The notes under the pieces are model-generated. The model saw only the letters and a list, made by a program, of their open reading frames with translations. It had not been told where the DNA came from and ran no database searches. Position numbers and translations under genes: made by a program. DNA of 11,557 nucleotides. Source: Nitrospira sp. ST-bin4. GTDB taxonomy: Bacteria; Nitrospirota; Nitrospiria; Nitrospirales; Nitrospiraceae. Shown piece after piece: positions 4,596 through 10,901 of the stretch. The first letter of the stretch is position 1. Every line of letters begins with the position of its first letter. Location of the stretch: the NCBI GenBank assembly GCA_002083565.1, contig MSXM01000018.1, forward strand, positions 220 to 11,776, given 5' to 3'.

Positions 4596-5871
4596 GCATG
4601 AAGAGACGGACATTGCGGTGGTTGGGGCCGGTGGAGGCGGGGCGGTGCTGGCCCTTGCCCTGGCGCAGAAGGGGATCAAGACCATTGTGCTGGAACAGGC
4701 TCCCGGACCGCCGCGAGGTCTGCGTGGCGAGATCCTGCAACCGAACGGGCAACGGGTGCTCGATCAGCTTGGATTGTTGAACAAGCTGCCTGACGATGCG
4801 ACAAGGACAGTGCGCCGGTTCCATTTCTGCAAGGTCGGCGGTGAACGGCTCTGCACGGTGGATTATGGCGATCTGCCGGCGCCATACAATCGGGCTGTGG
4901 TGACGCTGCCGAATGTGGCGCACCATGCCATCCTCGATGCGATTCAGACCCAGCCGTCTGTAGCCCTCTGGTATGGAGCTGCGTTCACCGGTCTTCTCAA
5001 GGAGAACGGTCGGGTTGTCGGGCTGACCGCGAAGAAGGGAACCGAGGAGATCACGATAAAAGCCAAGGTGGTTGTCGGCGCCGACGGGGCGTTTTCAAAA
5101 GTCCGCCAGGCCCTGCAGATCCCCGCCGATCTGTATCTCTATCCGCAGGGGTATCTGATCGCGATTGTGGATGCGCCGACACCGGTGACCGAGGCGAAGT
5201 ACTATGTCGGGAAGCGGACGATCCTCGGCATGTTTCCCGCCGCGGGGAACAAGGTCTACCTCTTCTACATGATCCCTACCGGCTCATACGACCGGGTCAA
5301 GTCACAGGGCCTTCCTGCCTTGCAGCAGGCGTGGACCGCCATCGATCCCTCCAACGAAATGCTGTTTCGTGCGCTGACTGATTGGAGTCAAACCGCCTTC
5401 ATGCCGACCGGGCGTGTGCGGACGCCGACGTGGGTTGCCGACGGCGCGGTGCTCATCGGGGATGCGGCGCATGCGATGAATCCCCATGCGTCCCAGGGAC
5501 GTATGCAGGCGATGGTGGATGCGATGACGCTCGCGGATCTGTTGCCTGAGTGTCTGGCATCACAGGACTATTCTGCTGAGCGGCTCAAGCGCTTCGAACA
5601 CACGCGCCGCCCTCAGATCACCATGCTCCAGCGTCTGGCGGATGAGCAAGTATTGTTTTGGAACACGGCGAATCCCATGGTTGCGTTCCTGCGCGATCGC
5701 GTATTCCGCACGCTGGATCGCAACGAGCGGCTGCGGTATCGCGTGCTGTCCACGACGGCGGGACTACGATCCAGTCCTCCGTTTGGTATGGCGGATCGTT
5801 TGATGGCGGCGGGATTTCTTCCGGACCCTGCGGCCCATGCGCCGGAGCGCACCGCGCCAGGGGCGGGGTAA
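4591..5871 (+). CDS. FAD-dependent monooxygenase, UbiH/PHBH-type
   Basis: This 426-residue flavoprotein has the dinucleotide-binding motif G12-x-G14-x2-G17 in DIAVVGAGGGGAVLA, with E34 at the end of the second strand for the FAD ribose. It also has the GADG motif at 163-166 (followed by FSKVR) and the FAD-ribityl motif GDAAH at 290-294, then MNPHASQG. These are the three markers of group A aromatic-ring hydroxylases. They use NAD(P)H and O2 to hydroxylate or epoxidise a quinone precursor, phenolic or polyketide-like substrate. The substrate cannot be told from sequence. GTG 4591 is chosen because AAGGGG lies 6 nt upstream. An in-frame GTG at 4567 would add residues made only of repeat. It is the first gene of a tight operon, 4 nt before the nucleotidyltransferase-like gene. 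Confidence 0.88.
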   Translation: MKHEETDIAVVGAGGGGAVLALALAQKGIKTIVLEQAPGPPRGLRGEILQPNGQRVLDQLGLLNKLPDDATRTVRRFHFCKVGGERLCTVDYGDLPAPYNRAVVTLPNVAHHAILDAIQTQPSVALWYGAAFTGLLKENGRVVGLTAKKGTEEITIKAKVVVGADGAFSKVRQALQIPADLYLYPQGYLIAIVDAPTPVTEAKYYVGKRTILGMFPAAGNKVYLFYMIPTGSYDRVKSQGLPALQQAWTAIDPSNEMLFRALTDWSQTAFMPTGRVRTPTWVADGAVLIGDAAHAMNPHASQGRMQAMVDAMTLADLLPECLASQDYSAERLKRFEHTRRPQITMLQRLADEQVLFWNTANPMVAFLRDRVFRTLDRNERLRYRVLSTTAGLRSSPPFGMADRLMAAGFLPDPAAHAPERTAPGAG

Positions 5872-5875
5872 CAGG

Positions 5876-6634
5876 ATGGCGGCAGTGGCGTGGACGATTG
5901 ATGGGGTGCCGGATGGAACGCAGCGACTGCTTCGGTCGTACGTCAAGGACGTGGCTCAGGCTTACGGCGAGCAACTCGACGCGATCTTGCTCTTTGGCAG
6001 CGCGGTCCGTGGAGAGTTCCTGCCCGGCCGGTCGAATCTGAACATTCTGCTGTTTCTCCGGTCCTACGACGTGGCGCTCTTGAAGGCCTATACCGGGGTG
6101 CATAAGAAATGGAGTAACGATCAAGTCGTGGTGCCGTTGTTTCTCACGAAGGCCGACCTCCAGGCTTCGGCCCTCGTGTTTCCATTGGAGTATCAGGATA
6201 TCCAGGACTGTCATCGGCTGTTGTGGGGAGAGGACCCCTTTATCGGGTTCAAGGTCGATCCACGTCATCTGGCCGGAGAGGTCTTGCAATCGCTGCGGGG
6301 GAATCTTGTCCGCATGCGGCAGCGGTTGGTGGAAGGGGAAACCACGGAAGAGTCGATGCTGTTGTTGTTGCCCCTCTCGGTTACGGCGGTATTGCCGGTG
6401 CTGCGCGGTGTGCAACGGCTGTTGGGCAGGCCGGTGCTGTCGCACGGCGAGCCTCTTGTGCAAGATCTCGCAGACTGTTTTGCAATTGATCTGACAGGCC
6501 TGTCTGAGGCGCTGGCGATCAAGCGGGGACACATCTCTCCAGGACATAAGGAAATACCGCGAGTAATGGATCGCTACTTCGACGGTCTCGGGCGATTAGT
6601 CGATGCGGTTGAACGGCACGTAGGGCAGAGATGA
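5876..6634 (+). CDS. Nucleotidyltransferase-fold protein with altered catalytic motif
   Basis: This 252-residue protein has an N-terminal minimal-nucleotidyltransferase pattern at residues 36-61: DAILLFGSAVRGEF, then LPGRSNLNILLFL. The family motif is GSxxRG followed by SDxD/SDIN, where the first Asp binds catalytic metal. Here the position is N54-x-N56, so neither acidic residue is present. The C-terminal half is helical and rich in Leu and charged residues (EVLQSLRGNLVRMRQRLVEG), like the helical domain of related proteins that bind substrate or a partner. The start is ATG 5876, 4 nt after the upstream stop. A longer frame from 5837 lies inside the previous gene. The end overlaps the next gene as ATGA (6631-6634), so the three genes form an operon. 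Catalysis is doubtful. Confidence 0.78.
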   Translation: MAAVAWTIDGVPDGTQRLLRSYVKDVAQAYGEQLDAILLFGSAVRGEFLPGRSNLNILLFLRSYDVALLKAYTGVHKKWSNDQVVVPLFLTKADLQASALVFPLEYQDIQDCHRLLWGEDPFIGFKVDPRHLAGEVLQSLRGNLVRMRQRLVEGETTEESMLLLLPLSVTAVLPVLRGVQRLLGRPVLSHGEPLVQDLADCFAIDLTGLSEALAIKRGHISPGHKEIPRVMDRYFDGLGRLVDAVERHVGQR

Positions 6635-7380
6635 CGCGGGCGTGGATTGCGTTCATGGCTGCTGCGCTGTTGATGAGCGCCGTGCTGCCCTGGCCGGCTG
6701 CGGGGCAGTCTTCGTTCTACGACCGGCCGAAAAACCGTCCGCAGCTGCCCGGCCCGATGGGCTATGTGAGTGACCATGCCCAGGTGGTCGATGCCGAGTG
6801 GAAAGAGCGGATTCGTTCAGTCTGCCAGGATCTTGAGCGGAAAACCGGCGTTGAGATGGTCGTGGTGACGGTGCCCAGCATCAAGCCATTTTCTTCGGCG
6901 AATGAGTATGCGACGGCGCTCTATGAACAATGGCACATCGGCTCTACGCAGCAGGAGCATGGCATGATGGTGCTGGTCGCAGTGCAGGAACGGCAAGCGG
7001 CGATTACCTTGGGACGCCAGATGCTGCCGATCATCACACCGGAGGTCAGGCGCGAGGCGGGGAGCCAATACCTCCAGCCGGCGATTGAACTCGGCCATTT
7101 CGGCGAAGGGCTGTATCGAACAGCGGTGGTCTTGTCTGCGCCGTCTCAAGAAGTCCGCGTCGGCACCCTGTCGAAAACGCATTTCCGTGGCATCGGGTTC
7201 TGGCTCGCGCTCGGCACCACTCTTGTCGCCATTGTGTGCTTTTGGTGGATCAGCCGTCCGGATCTTCGCCATCCCTATCGCCGCATTCAGAAGGGCGAGT
7301 ATTGGGGAACGGGGCAGGGTGGATTCGGCGGTAACTGGGGCGGATTCGGCGGCGGGACCAGCGGGGAGGGGTATAAATGA
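6631..7380 (+). CDS. TPM-domain protein, membrane anchored, Gly-rich tail
   Basis: This 249-residue protein starts with a signal sequence (AAALLMSAVLPWPAAGQS, probable cleavage near residue 25). A TPM domain (about residues 46-170) follows, with GYVSDHAQVVDAEWKERI, then TGVEMVVVTVPS, EHGMMVLVAVQERQAAITLG and FGEGLYR. Then comes one transmembrane helix, GFWLALGTTLVAIVCFWWIS (about 189-208), a basic segment and the glycine tail GGFGGNWGGFGGG. This order is the YgcG/TPM layout. TPM domains were linked to thylakoid phosphatase activity and to photosystem II repair in plants. In bacteria they are seen in membrane-quality or respiratory contexts and the role is unclear. The domain should face the periplasm, with the tail in the cytoplasm if the leader is cleaved. 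The start overlaps the upstream stop (ATGA). Confidence 0.85.
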   Translation: MTRAWIAFMAAALLMSAVLPWPAAGQSSFYDRPKNRPQLPGPMGYVSDHAQVVDAEWKERIRSVCQDLERKTGVEMVVVTVPSIKPFSSANEYATALYEQWHIGSTQQEHGMMVLVAVQERQAAITLGRQMLPIITPEVRREAGSQYLQPAIELGHFGEGLYRTAVVLSAPSQEVRVGTLSKTHFRGIGFWLALGTTLVAIVCFWWISRPDLRHPYRRIQKGEYWGTGQGGFGGNWGGFGGGTSGEGYK

Positions 7381-7656
7381 AGTCGCGTGCCGGCACTTGC
7401 TTTCCTCGATCGCGAAAAGAGCCTTTGGCGTCTGTCAGGGGGCCGATAAGCTCTGAATTGTGAGTGTTGAGTTAGATCCGACAACTCACAACTAGCCACT
7501 TACCATTCAACCGTGCTCACCCGTTCGCTATCATCTCCCGGTTACCACTGACGTTTCCCCAATTCTGTGGAGATCCGATTAGCCCACTGCAGCCCGGCTT
7601 AAGCTTCGTATGATCGTAACCGATAGAGGTAGCGGTTATTGACCAGAGGAGCCGCG
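7381..7656. other. Intergenic region with one inverted repeat
   Basis: No gene is supported. TTGTGAGT (7458-7465) pairs with ACTCACAA (7484-7491), an 8-bp stem with an 18-nt loop about 80 nt after the TPM gene. No T-run follows on either strand, so it is not a classical terminator, though it lies where one is expected. AGAGGAG (7645-7651), 5 nt before ATG 7657, is a strong ribosome binding site for the next gene. Confidence 0.45.
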
Positions 7657-9234
7657 ATGTCTTCATTGTCGACCACTGTGGAATCAGCGTTAGTTGAGTC
7701 TATCCGTCCTCGCCTCCACCACAAGCTCAAGCCGCTGTTCGATCAAAGTAATCGCTGTTTGCCGATCTTACAGTCGACCTGCCAACAGATCATGAATGTG
7801 ATGGGCCCAAATTCCAATGCGAACAGTCTTGCGCAAATCATCAGCCGCGACCATGGGCTCACGTGCAAAGTGCTGCAAGTTGCCAATAGCATCGCGTATA
7901 GCCCTCAGCAGACGATCGCCTCTGTTCCCCACGCCGTCAGCTGGTTGGGTTTGGATACGGTACGATCCCTTGTGGCGGCGTCCCATCTGGTCGAGCAACT
8001 GAACCATTGGCCGCAACGACAGCAGCTCCTCAGAGGGTTGATCGCAAAGTCCCTTATCGCGGCGACGGTCGCCGGAGAATTAGGGGCATCCATGGAATAC
8101 GCTCAACCGGGGCAGCTGTTTACCGGCGCCTTACTCTATTCCATCGGGGATCTCGCCATTGCATACCAGGCGCCGGAGATCCACCAGGCTGTGCAGGCCA
8201 TTCATGCCAAGCCGAAACCAGGGGCGGACCGTGTGATCGAAGAGACTCGCATAATCGGCATTCCACGCATGGTACTTGCTCAGGCTTTAGCGAAGGTATG
8301 GAACTTACCCGAAGACCTCGTAGAACTATTTGGCATGGTCCGGGAGCTGCCGGTTGGCCGATGGCAGAGCGGACAGCAGACTTACCAGGGAATTGTCATC
8401 GGTTGCATCCGGTTGGTCGACGCCATGACCAGTATCGGTTCGCGCCAGCCCATCGACGAAGCCAAGCGGGTACTCCTGATTGGAAGCGGCCTCCCTCCTA
8501 ACCAGTTTGCGGACTTGATGCTCGGAGCCATAGACCGGGGCCGGCAGCTGGCTCGTTCGATGGGACTTTCCATGGATATGGCCGAGGTCGCGGCGCCGTC
8601 CATTTCCAAAGAAAACAGCAAGCCGTCGCCTCTCACCAAGGCCCCGGTGGAGCCGACGCATGACCGGAAGAGTCAGCGTCCTGTTTCCGCAGTATCCCCA
8701 CAGGTTCCGGCTCCCATTCAGGCTCGCCCCCTCGAAACGTTGCAGACCTTTCAGGATTCACTGCGCGAGGCCAAGGATTTCAATGGTCTGCTGGGATCTT
8801 TCGTGCAATCGCTGCATAAAGACGCAGGATTCGATCGGGTTGGATTGGCCCTGTTGAATCTCAACGATAGTGATCAACTCGTCGGCCGGCTTGTGTTGGG
8901 GGCGACGCCTCTGGCCCCCTATCTTCGGGCTCTCTCGGGTTCTCTCAGCAACGAACACCAATTGTTTCTGAACGTCCTCAAGCGGTTCGATCCACTTCTG
9001 ATAGCGGACTTCACGAATCATACGGAGGGCGCCATGAAGCAGGAATTTGTGGAGATCTGGACCCCCGTCTCTGCGATTCTGGCGCCGTTGCGGGTGGGTA
9101 CGAAGCCGATCGGATTGATCTATTGTGATCATGGTTTGCGCAATCAGCCGGTGCGTGCGTCGGACTACCAAACGTTTCTGTTGTTTTTCATGCACACCAC
9201 GATGGGACTCAACCGATTGGCCGGCGTTCTGTAG
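7657..9234 (+). CDS. HDOD-domain signalling protein with C-terminal GAF-like domain
   Basis: This 525-residue soluble protein has an N-terminal HDOD domain (about residues 20-225). Diagnostic strings are SLAQIISRDHGLTCKVLQVA, NSIAYSPQQTIASVPHAVSW, LGLDTVRSLV and FTGALLYSIGDLAI. In true HD phosphohydrolases the last would be GALLHDIG. Here the HD pair is YS, as in non-catalytic HDOD proteins. A Pro/Ser/Lys-rich linker (about 310-355) leads to a GAF-like sensor domain (about 355-525: LREAKDFNGLLGSFVQSLHK, DRVGLALLNL, APLRVGTKPIGLIYCDHG). Such proteins act in regulatory output, often in motility, biofilm or stress pathways, and the ligand is unknown. ATG 7657 is preferred over TTG 7639 because AGAGGAG lies 5 nt before it. 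The next gene is a possible O2/NO-binding diiron protein, which may be functionally related. Confidence 0.87.
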   Translation: MSSLSTTVESALVESIRPRLHHKLKPLFDQSNRCLPILQSTCQQIMNVMGPNSNANSLAQIISRDHGLTCKVLQVANSIAYSPQQTIASVPHAVSWLGLDTVRSLVAASHLVEQLNHWPQRQQLLRGLIAKSLIAATVAGELGASMEYAQPGQLFTGALLYSIGDLAIAYQAPEIHQAVQAIHAKPKPGADRVIEETRIIGIPRMVLAQALAKVWNLPEDLVELFGMVRELPVGRWQSGQQTYQGIVIGCIRLVDAMTSIGSRQPIDEAKRVLLIGSGLPPNQFADLMLGAIDRGRQLARSMGLSMDMAEVAAPSISKENSKPSPLTKAPVEPTHDRKSQRPVSAVSPQVPAPIQARPLETLQTFQDSLREAKDFNGLLGSFVQSLHKDAGFDRVGLALLNLNDSDQLVGRLVLGATPLAPYLRALSGSLSNEHQLFLNVLKRFDPLLIADFTNHTEGAMKQEFVEIWTPVSAILAPLRVGTKPIGLIYCDHGLRNQPVRASDYQTFLLFFMHTTMGLNRLAGVL

Positions 9235-9407
9235 CCGTACATTCAAAAACTGAACGCGGTTGAGTCCTGCAATCCGATCGCTTCCACACGTCGTTGCTGT
9301 GTCCACCAGCCCGCTCGGGCACATACCTCTCCCGACTCGACCAGCTTTGCTTGCGCGACCACCGGACAGACTCCAAGGGGTTGCTGCCTCCTAACGCCTT
9401 GCCTGGA

Positions 9408-9436
9408 TTGCGCCGCGGACTGGCGGTGCGTATGAT
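9408..9436 (+). promoter_or_regulatory. Possible sigma70-type promoter for the diiron MBL gene
   Basis: TTGCGC (9408-9413) and TATGAT (9431-9436) are separated by exactly 17 nt. The -10 matches the consensus at 5 of 6 positions, the -35 only at 3 of 6. Transcription would start around 9443, giving a leader of about 23 nt. Nothing else is seen in the 231-nt gap from 9235. Confidence 0.4.
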
Positions 9437-9439
9437 CGA

Positions 9440-9461
9440 CCTTTCCCATTTACAGGAAAGG
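9440..9461 (+). promoter_or_regulatory. Inverted repeat covering the ribosome binding site of the diiron MBL gene
   Basis: CCTTTCC (9440-9446) and GGAAAGG (9455-9461) are exact complements around an 8-nt loop. The right arm is the Shine-Dalgarno sequence of the gene starting at 9466. In a transcript beginning upstream of 9440 it would hide the ribosome binding site. If transcription starts near 9443 the left arm is cut, and the palindrome would more likely be a protein-binding site. Confidence 0.45.
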
Positions 9462-9465
9462 CTCT

Positions 9466-10197
9466 ATGGCGCACATTGCTGAAATAGCCCCGGACCTGTT
9501 CCGAATCACGACATTCGTCAAACCGTTCAATCTTCAGTTCAGCCAGTTTTTGGTGCGCGACGACGAGCCGCTGTTATTTCATACGGGCCCCAGGGCTCTG
9601 TTTTCCGAGGTCAAAGCAGCCGTGGCATCGCTGATCGATCTGCAGGCATTACGTTGGATCGGGTTCAGCCATTTTGAGTCAGACGAATGTGCGACCTTGC
9701 CGGAGTGGCAACAACTGGCTCCGCAGTCCCAGGCGGTGTGCAGTGTTGTGGGCAAGTTGGTGAGCGTGGACGATTGTCTCGCGCTTCGTCCTGCCAAAGG
9801 GATGACGGATGGGGAGGTGCTCCAGACGGGGACCTGCCGCTTCCGCTTTCTGGCGACGCCGCATGTGCCTCATTGTTGGGAGGCGGGGCTGCTGTTCGAA
9901 GAAACGGAACGGACGCTTCTGTGCTCGGATCTCCTTCACCAAGATGGGGATGTGGAGCCGATGACGGAGTCGGACGTGGTCGGCCGATGTCGGAAGACAT
10001 TGATGGAGTATCAGCAGGGTCCGTTGGCGAATTATATGCCCTATTGCACCTTGACGGATGCGACGCTGCAACGGCTGGCGGCGCTGCAGCCGAAACGACT
10101 GGCGACGATGCATGGTTCGGTTTATGTGGGCGATGGAAGCAAAGCGCTCCAGGATCTGGCTATTATCTGGCGAGAGGTCTTGGGCCCACAGTCATGA
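9466..10197 (+). CDS. Stand-alone oxygen-binding diiron (ODP-type) metallo-beta-lactamase-fold protein
   Basis: This 243-residue protein has the flavodiiron-type MBL fold without a flavodoxin domain. All six diiron ligands can be placed: H69-x-E71-x-D73 (SHFESDE), H136 (PHVPHCW), D155 (LLCSDLL) and H216 (ATMHGS). Each lies exactly 10 residues below the known ligands of the Desulfovibrio rubredoxin:oxygen oxidoreductase (H79, E81, D83, H146, D165, H226). Hydrolytic MBLs instead use HxHxDH. Flavodiiron proteins reduce O2 or NO with electrons from FMN. Stand-alone domains of this kind (ODP) bind O2 and can act as sensors, for example beside chemotaxis proteins in Treponema. Lacking FMN, this one would need an outside electron donor or serve as a sensor. 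The start has AGGAAAGG just upstream. It lies 231 nt after the HDOD-GAF gene and probably has its own promoter. Confidence 0.85.
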   Translation: MAHIAEIAPDLFRITTFVKPFNLQFSQFLVRDDEPLLFHTGPRALFSEVKAAVASLIDLQALRWIGFSHFESDECATLPEWQQLAPQSQAVCSVVGKLVSVDDCLALRPAKGMTDGEVLQTGTCRFRFLATPHVPHCWEAGLLFEETERTLLCSDLLHQDGDVEPMTESDVVGRCRKTLMEYQQGPLANYMPYCTLTDATLQRLAALQPKRLATMHGSVYVGDGSKALQDLAIIWREVLGPQS

Positions 10198-10374
10198 TCC
10201 GAAACGACTGAAGAGGTTAGGGTAGAATCAACCTTTCGGCCCAGCGGAAGACCAAAAGGACTATTACGCACAGACTCCAGATTGCTGTTTCCCCAGCCCA
10301 TGTTCCGGTTGGATGTGTCCAGATTCTGTTCAGGGGCGAGCCGCTCTTGTGCCAGGATCGTATCATCCGTTTGA
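10198..10374. other. Intergenic region, nothing recognised
   Basis: These 177 nt separate the convergent ends of the diiron MBL gene (+) and the small membrane ORF (-). I see no ORF with a ribosome binding site and no stem followed by a T-run in either direction. Confidence 0.4.
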
Positions 10375-10467
10375 CTATTCGCTATCCGAATCTAATGCGA
10401 TCAGCGCATTATGGACGACGACCAATATGACGGACGCTGCCATGATTCCGATAATCAATAAATCCAT
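10375..10467 (-). CDS. Small single-span membrane protein (30 residues)
   Basis: On the minus strand an ATG at 10467-10465 opens a 30-codon frame ending in TAG (10377-10375). The product is MDLLIIGIMAASVILVVV, then HNALIALDSDSE. An uninterrupted hydrophobic run of about 17 residues (3-18) forms one membrane helix, with an acidic SDSE-type C-terminus. Start evidence is unusually strong: a perfect AAGGAGGT (minus strand, 10483-10476) with 8 nt spacing. It resembles small subunits or regulators such as KdpF, CydX or CcoQ in size and shape only. No kdp, cyd or cco genes are nearby, so no name is given. It stands alone on the minus strand between two + strand genes and falls below usual gene-caller cut-offs. 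Confidence 0.66.
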   Translation of the reverse strand: MDLLIIGIMAASVILVVVHNALIALDSDSE

Positions 10468-10475
10468 GGTCTGCT

Positions 10476-10483
10476 ACCTCCTT
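10476..10483 (-). promoter_or_regulatory. Consensus ribosome binding site for the 30-residue ORF
   Basis: The plus-strand ACCTCCTT is AAGGAGGT on the minus strand, a full anti-16S match 8 nt from the ATG at 10467. It is the best Shine-Dalgarno sequence in the window and the main reason to believe the tiny ORF. Confidence 0.75.
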
Positions 10484-10497
10484 TCCTTGTGATGTGT

Positions 10498-10547
10498 GTC
10501 ACCGGCAACGTATTGGATACGGGACACGCAGGATGTCCGCTGGTGAC
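10498..10547 (+). ncRNA. Predicted compact three-way-junction element
   Basis: These 50 nt fold almost completely. The outer stem is GTCACCGGC (10498-10506) with GCTGGTGAC (10539-10547). Arm one is CGTAT (10509-10513) with ATACG (10517-10521), and arm two is GGACA (10522-10526) with TGTCC (10534-10538). Only AA and the two loops remain unpaired. The single non-Watson-Crick position is G·U if + strand RNA is made but C·A on the minus strand, which favours a + transcript. I match it to no known RNA family; no hammerhead core is present. It could also be a palindromic DNA site in the leader of the minus-strand small ORF. Confidence 0.35.
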
Positions 10548-10901
10548 CTGTGATCCCTCTCCTCTCTTCCAGAAACGTGCCAAATGCGATATGAAGTAAA
10601 ATCAACGGCCTACTAAGGTTTCAGCGCTTCTGATTGGCCCGATTTGGTACGAAAGACGGAAAAAGGCGAGCTTCGTTCGTAAATGGTGACCTGGGTTGTG
10701 GGAGAGTGAAATGGCCTGGGTGACGGGCGCCGAGGTACTTCGTAAAGCATGTCATACGTAGGGGATGCCGATCCCTAAAAGGTAGCTTGACGGAGCCTGC
10801 AAACCGGCTGAAAATGGTTCGCGTCGGAGCCTGGGCATCTGATAGGCGCTAAGAAAGACAAGGTGGTGTCTTGACCCTCTCACTGCATAGGAATCATATC
10901 T
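10548..10901. other. Leader region before the DsbA-like gene, with hairpins
   Basis: No gene is supported. GGGAT (10762-10766) pairs with ATCCC (10771-10775) around GCCG. CGGAGCCTG is repeated at 10791-10799 and 10825-10833. Between and around these copies GCAAACC and GGTTCGC (about 10798-10823) can pair with one mismatch. The stretch may be a structured 5' leader, but no known riboswitch consensus fits. No promoter is clear. Confidence 0.35.

Noticed and set aside
5618..6547. Minus-strand ORF of 309 codons
   Set aside because: It is antisense to the monooxygenase and nucleotidyltransferase-like genes, which have clear family motifs. The antisense product is Arg/Gln/His/Pro-rich, as expected of a shadow frame in GC-rich DNA.
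7458..7491. Rho-independent terminator after the TPM gene
   Set aside because: The 8-bp stem has an 18-nt loop and no T-run on either side, so it does not qualify. It is kept only as an inverted repeat.
10498..10547. Hammerhead ribozyme
   Set aside because: A three-way junction is present, but the conserved CUGAUGA and GAAA core is absent and only AA is unpaired at the junction.
10761..10850. Possible fluoride riboswitch (GGGGATG...CTGAT strings)
   Set aside because: The two boxes are about 80 nt apart, the AACCGC segment is missing and the 3' CTGATGxxxCCTA pattern is not met. The downstream DsbA-like gene is also not a usual target.
10871..10899. TTGACC-N17-TCATAT as promoter of the DsbA-like gene
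   Set aside because: The -10 matches the consensus at only 3 of 6 positions, and transcription would start inside the coding region.
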